From Alphaproteobacteria bacterium (GTDB lineage: Bacteria > Pseudomonadota > Alphaproteobacteria > UBA2966): 64,000 nucleotides of DNA. The position numbers were made by a program, and so were the translations under genes. The DNA lies in contig JABIFY010000022.1 of assembly GCA_018650465.1 (NCBI GenBank), positions 1-64,000 of the forward strand, read 5' to 3'. Below are positions 32,481-42,049 of this stretch, piece by piece. How positions within the stretch are numbered: the first letter of the stretch is position 1; each line of letters starts with the position of its first letter. Under the pieces are notes generated by a model. The model made no database searches. It saw nothing but the letters and a program-made list of their open reading frames with translations, and was not told where the DNA came from.

Positions 32481-34955
32481 ATGCAGAGAGCGGGGGCGAT
32501 CTCTGCAAAAGGTGAATTTGTGAATAACAAGCAACAGCCCTCAGGTCTTTTAGTGGAAACAATCGCGTCGTCCCTGTCGGACGGTGTCATTGTATTTGCA
32601 GACGAAAAACATATTCGCTTTGCCAATCAAAGTGCTCGACATCTGATGTCTCACTTTGTGGTCGTTAAAGAAAATATGAAAACCAATTCCATATTTTCCC
32701 CGATCATTTCACAAGCTGTATCAAATCTATTGTCATCCCCGCCGGGCGAGACCCTGGAATTCAACGACGGGATTTGGCCCGATGGCATTGAATTTAGCTT
32801 GCCAGTGTCGATGACATTAATTGCTGACAATTCCGATCAGCAAAACGTTGTTATTGCTATAATGCGCAAATCTGTACCGTCTGATTTTGCCAGTGAATTT
32901 GTTGAGCGTAAAAGTCAGTTATTGGAACTTGTCGGTCTTATGGGAACCATTGCTCATAAGGTCAAAAATCAAAACGATGTTCTGCATGTGGGCTTAAGTG
33001 AAATCGGAAAGTGCCTTGGCTGGGAACTGGGGCATGTCTATCGGCACGAGGGACAGTCAGACAAATTGACGCCATCAGGAATTTGGTACGAAAAAACACC
33101 GGGTCGGCACAGCGATTTCACGACGGCTACAAATTCAATGGATTTTTTGCGCGGCGTGGGACTGCCCGGCAGGGTTTTGCAAACAGGTAAACCCGCCTGG
33201 ATCAAAGATATCAGGTTAGACGATAGTTTTCTGCGCAATCAAAATATTGCGGACCGGAATCTGGCCGCAGCGATTGCCATCCCTGTTCTGGCTTTTGATC
33301 AGGTCGTTGCCGTGATGGAATTCTTCTCTGAACATGTCGAAGAAGAAGATCTGCGATTGCAGGAACTGTTAACACAGGTTTGTGCCCAGATTGGTCACGC
33401 GCACGAGCGCAACAGCGCCGTTAAATCGGCCTACCGGGAACAACGTCGTTTTGACGTATTCCTGGAAGCAACATCAGACTGGTTCTGGACGATGGGACCT
33501 GATCTGCGTTTCACCGACTGGAAGTTCAGCGACCGTCCGTCAGGTGAAATGCCCCCTGCGGGGAATACACGTTGGGAAATGGCCGCACCTGAAGAGCAGG
33601 AGAATGAAGAAAAATGGCGACTTCATCGCGCGGACCTTGAGGCGCGCAAACCTTTCCGGAATTTTGAATATGTTTTCGTAAACATGGAGGGAGAAAAGCT
33701 TTGGCTGAGCAGCACAGGTATTCCTCTGTTTGGTGACGACGGCACATTTGAAGGTTATTGGGGCGCGACCTCGAATATTACCCAGCACAAGCTGCTGGAA
33801 TCGCAATTTTTGCAAGCACGAAAAATGGATGCTGTTGGCAAACTGACGGGTGGCGTTGCCCATGATTTCAATAATCTTTTGTCAGTCGTTATCTGGAACC
33901 TGGACATGGCTCTTGAGGAGCTGGAGTTGGATGAGATGTCAAGGGAGGTAATCGAGCGGGCCCAGAATTCCGCCGAACGTGGTGTGGCGTTGACCAACAG
34001 ATTGCTGGCCTTTTCCAGAAAGCAAATCCTCCATCCGGCGATTGTGGATGCCTCCGATACAATCAGTGAATTCACTGGCTTGCTGGACCGGACTCTGGGT
34101 GAGAATGTCACCATTAATACCTATCTTGTCCAAGATGTCTGGCCTGTTGAGGTTGATAAGTCGGAACTGGAAAATTCAATTCTCAATCTTGCGATCAATG
34201 CCCGGGATGCTTTTGATGGGTCCGGGGAAATTACTATTTCGACCAGAAATATAGTTTTGGAACAGGATAGCATCGCTAATATTTCGGTCACGGAACCCGG
34301 TGATTTTGTCCAGTTGTCGGTGCGCGACAATGGCCGGGGCATGACTGAAGAAGTTGCCCTGCAAGCCTGTGAACCTTTTTTCACCACCAAGGTTTCCGGC
34401 CTGGGCACTGGCTTGGGTTTAAGCACAATTTATGGCTTTGCCAAACAGTCCAAAGGATACATTGATATTACCTCCGTCGTTGATGAAGGCACGACGGTGG
34501 ACCTTTATTTACCGCGCTACGTAGGCGACAAGGTCGAAACTGAAGTTGAGCACGAAAGTGACGAGATTCCACGAGGAAACGGCGAAAAGATTCTTGTGGT
34601 CGAAGACAACGATGAGGTTCGCTTCAGTGTCACAGCAATTCTGGGCGGCCTTGGTTATATCATTGACAGTGTCGCATCAGGGAGAGCGGGGTTGGATCAG
34701 CTTGAATCAGGCGAGAAATATGATGCTTTGCTAACAGATGTTATTCTGGGTGGCGATATGTCGGGCCGGGATCTTTCAAGAATTGTCGAAAAGCGTTTTC
34801 CCGATGTTGCCGTCCTGCATATGTCAGGTTATGCCGAAAGCCATGTCGTCCATAACGGTGTTGTCGAAGACGGTGTCGTTTTGCTGCATAAACCCTTTAC
34901 CAAGGTGCAATTGGCACAGCATATGAAAGCCCTGTTCGTCGATCCCGAAACCTGA
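32481..34955 (+). CDS. Hybrid sensor histidine kinase (PAS-GAF-PAS-HisKA-HATPase-REC)
   Basis: 824 residues. Seen: an N-terminal PAS-like segment, a GAF-like domain (about 140-300) with AAIAIPVLAFDQVVAVMEFFSE, a PAS/PAC region ending GYWGATSNITQHK, HisKA with GGVAHDFNNLLSVV (phospho-His), HATPase motifs NLAINARDAF, VRDNGRGM and GTGLGLSTIYG, and a C-terminal receiver ILVVEDNDEVRFSV with the phospho-Asp in ALLTDVILGG and a conserved HKPFT. No transmembrane segment is evident, so it should sense a cytosolic signal. A GTG at 32520 behind AAAGGTGA is an alternative start. No partner regulator is adjacent. Confidence 0.92.
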   Translation: MQRAGAISAKGEFVNNKQQPSGLLVETIASSLSDGVIVFADEKHIRFANQSARHLMSHFVVVKENMKTNSIFSPIISQAVSNLLSSPPGETLEFNDGIWPDGIEFSLPVSMTLIADNSDQQNVVIAIMRKSVPSDFASEFVERKSQLLELVGLMGTIAHKVKNQNDVLHVGLSEIGKCLGWELGHVYRHEGQSDKLTPSGIWYEKTPGRHSDFTTATNSMDFLRGVGLPGRVLQTGKPAWIKDIRLDDSFLRNQNIADRNLAAAIAIPVLAFDQVVAVMEFFSEHVEEEDLRLQELLTQVCAQIGHAHERNSAVKSAYREQRRFDVFLEATSDWFWTMGPDLRFTDWKFSDRPSGEMPPAGNTRWEMAAPEEQENEEKWRLHRADLEARKPFRNFEYVFVNMEGEKLWLSSTGIPLFGDDGTFEGYWGATSNITQHKLLESQFLQARKMDAVGKLTGGVAHDFNNLLSVVIWNLDMALEELELDEMSREVIERAQNSAERGVALTNRLLAFSRKQILHPAIVDASDTISEFTGLLDRTLGENVTINTYLVQDVWPVEVDKSELENSILNLAINARDAFDGSGEITISTRNIVLEQDSIANISVTEPGDFVQLSVRDNGRGMTEEVALQACEPFFTTKVSGLGTGLGLSTIYGFAKQSKGYIDITSVVDEGTTVDLYLPRYVGDKVETEVEHESDEIPRGNGEKILVVEDNDEVRFSVTAILGGLGYIIDSVASGRAGLDQLESGEKYDALLTDVILGGDMSGRDLSRIVEKRFPDVAVLHMSGYAESHVVHNGVVEDGVVLLHKPFTKVQLAQHMKALFVDPET

Positions 34956-35092
34956 GAATTTCTTATCCGGCAAGTTGGTCGGACTAAAGATTTACGTCCG
35001 TTGAATTTTACCTGTGGGGCCATGGCGTTGGCGGCTGACTATCTGCTAACCTTATAATCAGAATTTGTGCCTTTGTTGTTTACCGGAAAAAA

Positions 35093-36325
35093 ATGAATAG
35101 TTCATCGACGCACCTGGGCGGGCATGTTGCGGGCCTGGGGACCGGCGGCAAATGGGCCATGCTCGTCTTGCTGATGGTTGCGCGCACGAACATGGGGCTT
35201 CAGTTCCAGACAGTTGCCGATGCCTCGGAACAGCTGGTCAGCAGTATGGGTATTTCCTGGCATGAAATTGGCCGCCTGATTGGCCTGTATATGTTGCCGG
35301 GTATTTGCATTGCTTTGCTGGGGGCTTTGCTGGGACGGAAGTTTGGCGACAAAAACCTTGTTGTATTTTCACTTTTCCTGATGGCGCTGGGCGGCGCCTT
35401 GATGGCCGTCGCGAACAGTTATGGTTTGCTCTCCTCCGGGCGTATTCTCAGCGGTGTCGGTGGTGTCGTCGTCAACGTTCTGATGACCAAGATGATCGCG
35501 GATTGGTTCCCCGGTAAACAGGTTGCATTTGCCATGGCGATTCTGATCGTCAGCTGGCCTTTGGGGCTTGCGCTGGGCCTTGTAATCAACGGGCAATTGC
35601 TGACCATTACAACCTGGCCTGCCGTGATGTGGCTGGCTGCCGGCGTGTCTCTTGTCTCCATGGCGCTGGTCTGGCTTTTCTATCGTAACCCACCGGCTCT
35701 TGAGGCTGTCGATAACCGGGCTGGTGGTTTCAAAATGAACCTGAGCCGACAGGAAGTCATCTTATGTTGCCTCGCGGGATGTGTCTGGTCCGTCTATAAC
35801 GTCGGTTTTATCATGTTGCCAAGTTTCGGTGGAAACTTCTTCATCTCGCTTGGATTCGGCAAGGTCGAAGCGGCCTGGCTTGTCAGCATCGCTGGCTGGC
35901 TATTGATTCTCCTGGTGCCGGTTGGCGGTTATATTGGCGCGCGCTGGGGACATCAAAACCTGATCCTGTTTGCTTGCTTTGCCGTCGGCATTGTTGGCAT
36001 GGCCTGGATCCCACTGGCGTCGTCGCCGGTGCTGGTCTTTATTGTGACAGGCAGCATAGCAGTCTTGCCCGCCGGATTGATCATGTCTTTGCCCGCACAG
36101 TTCCTGAGACCCCAATCCAGGGGCGCTGGTATGGGGCTATTTTTTACCATGTATTATGTGGGCTTTGCGACTTTGCCAGAAATTGGTGGCTGGGCCCGTG
36201 ATGTAACCGGCGATGCCGGTGCGCCCATTCAATTTGGTGCCACGATGTTTTTTGCTGCTGGTATTTTCCTGGTCTTGTTTTTGATTTTCAAACGCAAGTT
36301 TGAAACCGCTGAGGCAGCAATATGA
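35093..36325 (+). CDS. Major facilitator superfamily transporter
   Basis: 410 residues with about twelve hydrophobic helices. Seen: a loop GRKFGDKNLVV between helices 2 and 3 and a central loop with NRAGGFKMNLSRQE. First gene of a run with overlapping ends: its stop overlaps the next ATG (ATGA). The CynX/NIMT or nitrate/cyanate-like branch is a guess; the substrate is unknown. Confidence 0.85.
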   Translation: MNSSSTHLGGHVAGLGTGGKWAMLVLLMVARTNMGLQFQTVADASEQLVSSMGISWHEIGRLIGLYMLPGICIALLGALLGRKFGDKNLVVFSLFLMALGGALMAVANSYGLLSSGRILSGVGGVVVNVLMTKMIADWFPGKQVAFAMAILIVSWPLGLALGLVINGQLLTITTWPAVMWLAAGVSLVSMALVWLFYRNPPALEAVDNRAGGFKMNLSRQEVILCCLAGCVWSVYNVGFIMLPSFGGNFFISLGFGKVEAAWLVSIAGWLLILLVPVGGYIGARWGHQNLILFACFAVGIVGMAWIPLASSPVLVFIVTGSIAVLPAGLIMSLPAQFLRPQSRGAGMGLFFTMYYVGFATLPEIGGWARDVTGDAGAPIQFGATMFFAAGIFLVLFLIFKRKFETAEAAI

Positions 36326-37227
36326 CCCGTATGCCTGTCCAGGCCTTTGTTGTCATTATACTGATCCAGATTTTGTGGGGCGGAAATCCTGTTGCGGTCA
36401 AGTTTGGCCTCGAAGCTTTCCCACCCTTGTGGAGTGGTTTCTTGCGGTTTGCCGCGGCGATTTGTTGTCTGCTGGCCTGGGCCTGGATTCGGAAAATTTC
36501 CATGTGGCCGCAAAGGGGCGAATGGAAACCACTGGCCATCCTGGGAACGGTTTTCTTCATTCAGATATGGGCCATGAATTATGGTTTTGACCTCTCGACG
36601 GGGGCGATATCTTCTATTCTGATTTCAACCCATCCATTGTTTGCGGCCTTGTTTGCACATCTGTTGGTCAAAGGGGACCGGCTGACCGGGATCAAAATCG
36701 TCGGCATGGCGGTCGCCTTTGCGGGGACAGCCCTGATCATCCTGCGCGGCGGTGGTCTCAGTGCCGACGACTTTTCCTTGTTCGGGGCCAGCGTCATTAT
36801 GTTCAGTGCCATCATTCTCGGCTGGCGTCTGATCTTTGCCTCGCAAATGGCACGCCGACTTGAAACGACAAAAGTGGTTTGTTGGCAAATGTTGATGCCC
36901 CTGTGGGCTTTTGCCCTGGGCGGTTTTCTGTTTGAGGACATCACCTGGCAGAACGACGTCTTGGGCAGTGTGGGTTGGTTGGCGATAGCCGGTATATTGT
37001 ATCAGGGTGTCGTCATTGCCGGACTGGGTTTCATGGTGAACACCTGGATGCTGAGCACCTACAGCCCATCGGTTGTTGTCAGCTTTGGGTTTATTGCGCC
37101 TTTGTCGGGTGTGGCCTTCTCCATCTGGTTATTGGGTGAGCCCTTCACATGGGTAATCGCCATTGGTGTTGTCTGCGTCGGTGCCGGATTGTTATTAATA
37201 GCGCGCAAGCCGAAAGAAGCCTCCTGA
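36322..37227 (+). CDS. EamA/DMT-family transporter
   Basis: 301 residues, ten predicted helices in two EamA repeats. Seen: ILWGGNPVAVKFGLEAFPPLWSGFLRF at the start of repeat 1 and WLAIAGILYQGVVIAGLGFMV with the SYxxPVxA-like PLSGVAFSIWLLGEP in repeat 2. Known: drug/metabolite exporters, often of amino acids or related solutes. It shares ATGA with the upstream MFS gene and TGATG with the downstream one, so three transporters are co-translated. Confidence 0.9.
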   Translation: MTRMPVQAFVVIILIQILWGGNPVAVKFGLEAFPPLWSGFLRFAAAICCLLAWAWIRKISMWPQRGEWKPLAILGTVFFIQIWAMNYGFDLSTGAISSILISTHPLFAALFAHLLVKGDRLTGIKIVGMAVAFAGTALIILRGGGLSADDFSLFGASVIMFSAIILGWRLIFASQMARRLETTKVVCWQMLMPLWAFALGGFLFEDITWQNDVLGSVGWLAIAGILYQGVVIAGLGFMVNTWMLSTYSPSVVVSFGFIAPLSGVAFSIWLLGEPFTWVIAIGVVCVGAGLLLIARKPKEAS

Positions 37228-38462
37228 TGATGTCAGTAAACAAGTCCAGCGCTCCACAGGACGAACGTTACGGCTGGGTCATGGTTGGCGTGACCTTTGT
37301 GCTCTCGGGTCTGGCCTTTGGCAGTCTGGGCTCGGTCGGTATTTTCCTCAAACCCCTGATCGCAGATTTCGGCTGGACCCGTGGTGAAGCCTCCGCCGGG
37401 TACACCACCATGGCTGTGGCCTCAGGTATTTGTGGTATTTTCTGGGGCATCGCGGCGGATCGTTTTCCCTTGCGTTATCTGGTGTTGACCGGTGTCCTGG
37501 CCATGTCCGGGTCTTTGTTGTTGCTGGGCAATCTGACCACGCTCTGGCAATATTATTTGTTCTATTTCCTCTTCGGTGCGGTTGGTCACGGTGCCCTTGT
37601 GGGGCCTTTATACGCCACGACCGGCCATTGGTTTCGCCGCAATCCAGGCATCGCCCTTGGTATCATGACGGCCGGGTCCGGTGTGGGGCAGGGGATCGTT
37701 CCCTTTGTTGCGCGCATGTTGATCACTGAAGGTGGCTGGCAAAGTGCCTATACCATCCTTGGCATCAGTTATCTGATCATTGGTTTGCCCATAGTCTTTC
37801 TGGTACGCGAATCCTCGGCCCGCCTTCAAGCCATGTCGAATTCTGGCAAGGTGGCGGACGAAGATGCCTTTGTCTTGCCACCAAAAGAAGTTGTCGCCTG
37901 GCTCAGCTTCGCCGTGATTTTTTGCTGCATCTGTATGGCCGTGCCCATCGTGCAACTGGTGCCCCTGGTCAGCGACCGGGGCGTTGATCCAAAACTGGCC
38001 GCTGGTGTCATCATGGTGCTGATGTTGTCCGGGGCCGTAGGCCGTGTTTTCGCCGGTCGCCTGGCCGACAAGATCGGGGCTTTGCAGTCCTATATCATCA
38101 TGGGCTTTGGCCAGGCTGTGCTGGTCGTCTGGTTTCCTTTCGTGACCTCGGTTGCCGGCACCTATATTTTGGCCGCGGCCTTTGGCCTGATCTATTCCGG
38201 CGTCATGGCCAACATCATCATCTGCCTGCGGATCATGGTCCCGGCCCGCTTCGCTGGCAGGGCCATGGGGGTCGGCGGTGCCTTTGCCTTGGGTGGCATG
38301 GGCTTTGGCGGTTTCTTCGGCGGCTATTTGTTTGACGTCACGGGCAGTTACGTTTGGTCCTTCACCATGGCGGGTGCCATTGGCCTGATTAATGTCGTCG
38401 TCACTCTGGCCTTCCTCGCCCGCGTCAGGCGGCAGGAGCGCGTGGTTGCCGCAGCTGCATAA
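37227..38462 (+). CDS. MFS transporter, monocarboxylate-porter-like
   Basis: 411 residues from ATG 37227, which overlaps the DMT stop by one base (TGATG); the longer frame from 37149 lies inside the DMT gene. Seen: twelve helices, GIFLKPLIADFGWTRGEASAGYTT before helix 2 and GRVFAGRLADKIGALQSYI in the second half, as in MCT/oxalate-formate-type MFS proteins. Inference: uptake or export of an organic acid. The gene is followed after 18 bases by the TTC38-like gene. Confidence 0.9.
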   Translation: MMSVNKSSAPQDERYGWVMVGVTFVLSGLAFGSLGSVGIFLKPLIADFGWTRGEASAGYTTMAVASGICGIFWGIAADRFPLRYLVLTGVLAMSGSLLLLGNLTTLWQYYLFYFLFGAVGHGALVGPLYATTGHWFRRNPGIALGIMTAGSGVGQGIVPFVARMLITEGGWQSAYTILGISYLIIGLPIVFLVRESSARLQAMSNSGKVADEDAFVLPPKEVVAWLSFAVIFCCICMAVPIVQLVPLVSDRGVDPKLAAGVIMVLMLSGAVGRVFAGRLADKIGALQSYIIMGFGQAVLVVWFPFVTSVAGTYILAAAFGLIYSGVMANIIICLRIMVPARFAGRAMGVGGAFALGGMGFGGFFGGYLFDVTGSYVWSFTMAGAIGLINVVVTLAFLARVRRQERVVAAAA

Positions 38463-38480
38463 TTTTGGGGAAAGAAAAAC

Positions 38481-39803
38481 ATGAACACCGACTGGTTGGG
38501 CAATCCGGTAAGCACTGACAATCCGGCAACCCTGCAAGGCATCAACGATTTTGGCCATGGCTTCCTGGCTTATGAAGAAAAGGCCCTGAACATTCTCGGT
38601 GCTGCCGATGCGGACCCCGACTGTGTGCTGGCCAATGCCTACGCGGCCATGTTGTTTATGTTTTCCGAAAACCGCCAGGGACCTGATCTGGCAAAACCTT
38701 ACATGGAAAAAGCCGAAGCAGGCCTGAAAGGCGTGACCGATCAAGAAAAACAAGTCACCGCCGCCATCCGTGCCTGGGTCGATAACGACATCCTGCGCGC
38801 CATCGCCTTAACCGAAGATATCGCCAACACCTGGCCGCATGAGCTGGCCATCATCAAGGCCGGGCAATATCACCAGTTCAATCTGGGTAATTCCCCCGGC
38901 ATGTTACGATTGATCAATCCCGTGATGGACGCCAACGCCGATAATCCCTACGTCCATGGCATGCAGGCCTTCGCCCTGGAACAATGCCACCAGCTGGACG
39001 CCGCCGAAGCCGCCGCCTGGAAAGCCGTTGAGCTGCAACGCAAGGAACCCTGGGCCCATCATGCCCTGGCCCACGTCATGCTGACGCAGGGTCGCATCGA
39101 TGAAGGCATACGTTTTTTTGACGACGTGCGTGACACCTGGACCGACCTCAACAGTTTTATGTACACCCACAACTGGTGGCACGACGCCGTCTTCCAGATA
39201 TCCCGTGGCCACTATGATGCCGCCCTGAAAATGTATGACACTGAAATATGGGGCAAGCTGAAAGACTACAGCCAGGACCAGATCGGTGCCGTCAGTTTAC
39301 TGGCCCGGCTCGAGCTGGTCGGCGTCGACGTCGGCGACCGCTGGCAAGATGTCGCTGAATGCATGAAGCCCCGCGTCGACGACCACGTGCAGCCTTTCCT
39401 GACCATGCAATACGCCTACGGCCTCGCCCGTGCAGGCCGCGATGAAGCCGACCAGTTGTTGAAAAGCCTCGGCGACTTCGCCCCAAACGCCCCAGCCTTC
39501 CAGCGCCAGGCCTGGCTCGACGTCGCCTTGCCCGCCTGCAAAGGCCTGGTCGCCCACGCTAAGGGCGACTGGCAAAGCGCCGTCGAATACTTACGCCCCC
39601 TCACAGGCCGCTGGCTCGAAATCGGCGGCAGCCACGCCCAGCGCGACCTGTTCGATTTGGTCTACCTCGACGCCCTGATCAAGTCGGGTGGGTATGTAGC
39701 GGCGTACGATATTCTGGAACTACGCAAAGGTTGGGACGTGGACAGTGTGCCGAATAATGAAGCCTTGGCGGCGATGTCCAAAGAACTAAACATCAGTGCT
39801 TAA
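38481..39803 (+). CDS. TPR-containing protein of the TTC38 family
   Basis: 440 residues. Seen: helical pairs with TPR character (DADPDCVLANAYAAML, VHGMQAFALEQCHQLDAAEAAAWKAVEL, PWAHHALAHVMLTQGRIDEGIRF), and the characteristic NSFMYTHNWWHDAVF segment of tetratricopeptide repeat protein 38 homologues, found in bacteria and animals with no firm function. Its place after three transporter genes suggests a role with an imported solute, but that is inference. The bases 39260-39650 are visibly richer in CGCC codons than the flanks. Confidence 0.82.
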   Translation: MNTDWLGNPVSTDNPATLQGINDFGHGFLAYEEKALNILGAADADPDCVLANAYAAMLFMFSENRQGPDLAKPYMEKAEAGLKGVTDQEKQVTAAIRAWVDNDILRAIALTEDIANTWPHELAIIKAGQYHQFNLGNSPGMLRLINPVMDANADNPYVHGMQAFALEQCHQLDAAEAAAWKAVELQRKEPWAHHALAHVMLTQGRIDEGIRFFDDVRDTWTDLNSFMYTHNWWHDAVFQISRGHYDAALKMYDTEIWGKLKDYSQDQIGAVSLLARLELVGVDVGDRWQDVAECMKPRVDDHVQPFLTMQYAYGLARAGRDEADQLLKSLGDFAPNAPAFQRQAWLDVALPACKGLVAHAKGDWQSAVEYLRPLTGRWLEIGGSHAQRDLFDLVYLDALIKSGGYVAAYDILELRKGWDVDSVPNNEALAAMSKELNISA

Positions 39804-39811
39804 TCCCGATT

Positions 39812-39847
39812 CATGATGGATACTGGTGCAGGCCAGTATCCATGATG
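39812..39847. repeat. Dispersed palindrome GGATACTGG-tgcagg-CCAGTATCC
   Basis: A hairpin with nine perfect base pairs and partly matching flanks (CATGAT / ATGATG). Same family as the pair at 1231-1335. It sits at the end of the TTC38 gene. Confidence 0.7.
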
Positions 39848-39860
39848 CATCAGTTTAAAC

Positions 39861-39890
39861 AAAAAAAGGCCGGGAATTTCTTCCCGGCCT
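39861..39890 (-). terminator. Rho-independent terminator of glnA
   Basis: Stem AGGCCGGGAA-tttc-TTCCCGGCCT (39867-39890), bordered on the plus strand by a run of seven A, that is, a T-run on the minus strand where glnA ends. It may also stop the TTC38 transcript from the other side. Confidence 0.85.
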
Positions 39891-39922
39891 TCTTCGTTTC
39901 GGCTTGGTAAAACCTTTGCAGG

Positions 39923-41332
39923 TTAAACCGAGTAGTACATGGCAAATTCGATCGGATGTGGTGCTTGTTCAAAAGCAATCACTTCGCCCCATTTGAGCTC
40001 CAGGTAACCATCGATCTGGTCGTCGGTGAAGACGTCGCCTTTTTTCAGGAAGTCACGATCAGCGTCGAGGCTGTCGAGGGCTTCGCGCAGAGACCCGGAA
40101 ACGGTCGGGATATCGGCCAGTTCTTCTGGTGGCAGGTCATAGAGGTTTTTGTCCATGGCTTCGCCGGGATGGATTTTGTTTTCGATACCGTCGATACCGG
40201 CCATCAGCATGGCAGCAAAAGCCAGGTATGGGTTCGCACCGGGATCAGGGAAACGGACTTCAACGCGCTTGCCTTTGGGTGATGTGGCAAACGGAATGCG
40301 GCAAGACGCTGAACGGTTGCGGGCTGAGTAAGCCAGCAGCACAGGGGCTTCAAAACCGGGCACCAATCGTTTGTAAGAATTGGTCAGTGGGTTGGTGAAG
40401 GCGTTCAGGGCTTTGGCGTGTTTGATGATACCGCCGATATAATAAAGAGCGGTCTCACTGAGATCGGCATATCCTGAACCGGCAAAGGTTGGGATGCCGT
40501 CTTTCCAGATGGACTGGTGAACGTGCATGCCTGAGCCGTTATCGTCGGCAACAGGTTTCGGCATGAAGGTCGCCGTTTTGCCATAGGAATGTGCAACGTT
40601 ATGCACGACATATTTCTGAATCTGCATCTCGTCAGCCATACGCAGCAGGGTGCCGAATTCGGTGCCGAGCTCGTTCTGTGACGGGGCCACTTCGTGGTGA
40701 TGCTTTTCTGTTTTCAAGCCCATTTCGCGCATGATGGTGAGCATTTCGGCGCGAATGTCGGACATGCTGTCAACAGGCGGAACCGGGAAGTAACCACCTT
40801 TAAGAGCAGGGCGGTGACCCAGGTTGCCGCCATCATAATGACGACCTGTGTTGTATGGGCCTTCTTCCTGATCGATGGAGAAGAACATGTTGTGTGACGA
40901 GGTATCGAACCGCACGTCATCAAAGACAAAAAATTCGGCTTCCGGACCGACATAGGCGGTGTCGCCAATGCCAGTGAAGTTCAGGTAGTTTTCGGCGCGT
41001 TTGGCAGTCGAGCGTGGATCACGGCTGTAGCCTTCACCGGTTGACGGCTCGACCACGTCACAGAAAATAATCATGGAGGATTGGGCCGCAAACGGATCCA
41101 TAACGGCAGAAGTAACGTCAGGCATCAGGGTCATGTCTGATTCGTTGATAGCCTTCCAGCCTTCGATGGAGGAGCCGTCAAACATCACGCCATCGGCGAA
41201 CATGTCTTCGTCCATAACACGAACGTCCATGGCCAGGTGCTGCCACTTGCCGCGTGGGTCGGTGAAACGCAGGTCAATATACTGAACGTCGTTGTCCTTG
41301 ATTTCTTGCAGAATTGTTTTTACGTCGGACAT
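39923..41332 (-). CDS. glnA: Glutamine synthetase type I
   Basis: Main ammonia-assimilating enzyme (glutamate + NH4 + ATP), dodecameric, cytoplasmic. 469 residues, the standard length. Seen: [65 protein letters not shown], and the adenylylation loop [12 protein letters not shown] with its Tyr, which implies GlnE control. It lies 90 bases downstream of glnB in the standard alphaproteobacterial glnBA order. Transcription is probably nitrogen-regulated through the sigma54-like site at 41855. Confidence 0.97.
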   Translation of the reverse strand: MSDVKTILQEIKDNDVQYIDLRFTDPRGKWQHLAMDVRVMDEDMFADGVMFDGSSIEGWKAINESDMTLMPDVTSAVMDPFAAQSSMIIFCDVVEPSTGEGYSRDPRSTAKRAENYLNFTGIGDTAYVGPEAEFFVFDDVRFDTSSHNMFFSIDQEEGPYNTGRHYDGGNLGHRPALKGGYFPVPPVDSMSDIRAEMLTIMREMGLKTEKHHHEVAPSQNELGTEFGTLLRMADEMQIQKYVVHNVAHSYGKTATFMPKPVADDNGSGMHVHQSIWKDGIPTFAGSGYADLSETALYYIGGIIKHAKALNAFTNPLTNSYKRLVPGFEAPVLLAYSARNRSASCRIPFATSPKGKRVEVRFPDPGANPYLAFAAMLMAGIDGIENKIHPGEAMDKNLYDLPPEELADIPTVSGSLREALDSLDADRDFLKKGDVFTDDQIDGYLELKWGEVIAFEQAPHPIEFAMYYSV

Positions 41333-41422
41333 CTTTTCTTTTCCTGTATTAAGTGCCGGTCTTGATGTATCTCGTTTGGCCAGCGGGTCTGAAAGGGATT
41401 AATGTTGTGTGCGCAAGTGGGA

Positions 41423-41818
<396 letters not shown>

Positions 41819-41854
41819 TCAGGTCACGAGTGACTTAACTATTACTCCGTCTAT

Positions 41855-41870
41855 AGCAGTCTTCATGCCA
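41855..41870 (-). promoter_or_regulatory. Candidate sigma54 promoter of glnBA
   Basis: On the minus strand the sequence TGGCATGAAGACTGCT keeps GG and GC at the exact 12-base offset of the sigma54 consensus TGGCACGNNNNTTGCW, with two mismatches. The start of transcription would fall about 80 bases ahead of glnB. Confidence 0.55.
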
Positions 41871-41934
41871 ACTTTTGAGGGTGAGGGAAGTGGCGGGAAA
41901 TAGGGGAAATATCCACTGCTTTGTCATGAAACGA

Positions 41935-41980
41935 GCACAATATTGCCTATTATTTGTGCAAAATGCCTGAAATATAGGCA
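41935..41980. promoter_or_regulatory. Two inverted repeats upstream of the glnBA promoter
   Basis: GCACAA ... TTGTGC (41935-41959, 13-base spacer) and TGCCT ... AGGCA (41964-41980, 7-base spacer). They lie 65-125 bases upstream of the sigma54-like site, where an enhancer-binding activator such as NtrC would sit, but the spacing of the first one differs from the classical GCAC-N7-GTGC NtrC site. Confidence 0.4.
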
Positions 41981-41991
41981 GTCTCATATAT

Positions 41992-42022
41992 CGTCATACC
42001 TGGATCAAGTCCGGGCATGACG
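41992..42022. repeat. Dispersed palindrome with ATCAAGT loop
   Basis: CGTCATACCTGG-atcaagt-CCGGGCATGACG. Eleven of twelve arm positions can pair if the one G-T pair is counted. Same family as the hairpins at 4221-4304. It lies between the aminotransferase end and the glnB upstream region and may serve as a terminator. Confidence 0.7.
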
Positions 42023-42049
42023 AAGTTGGAGTTCTATCCTATCGTTCTC

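Noticed and set aside
37608-38753. 381-codon ORF antisense to the MFS gene
   Set aside because: His/Gly/Asp-rich peptide without family features, shadow of an MFS gene with clear helices.
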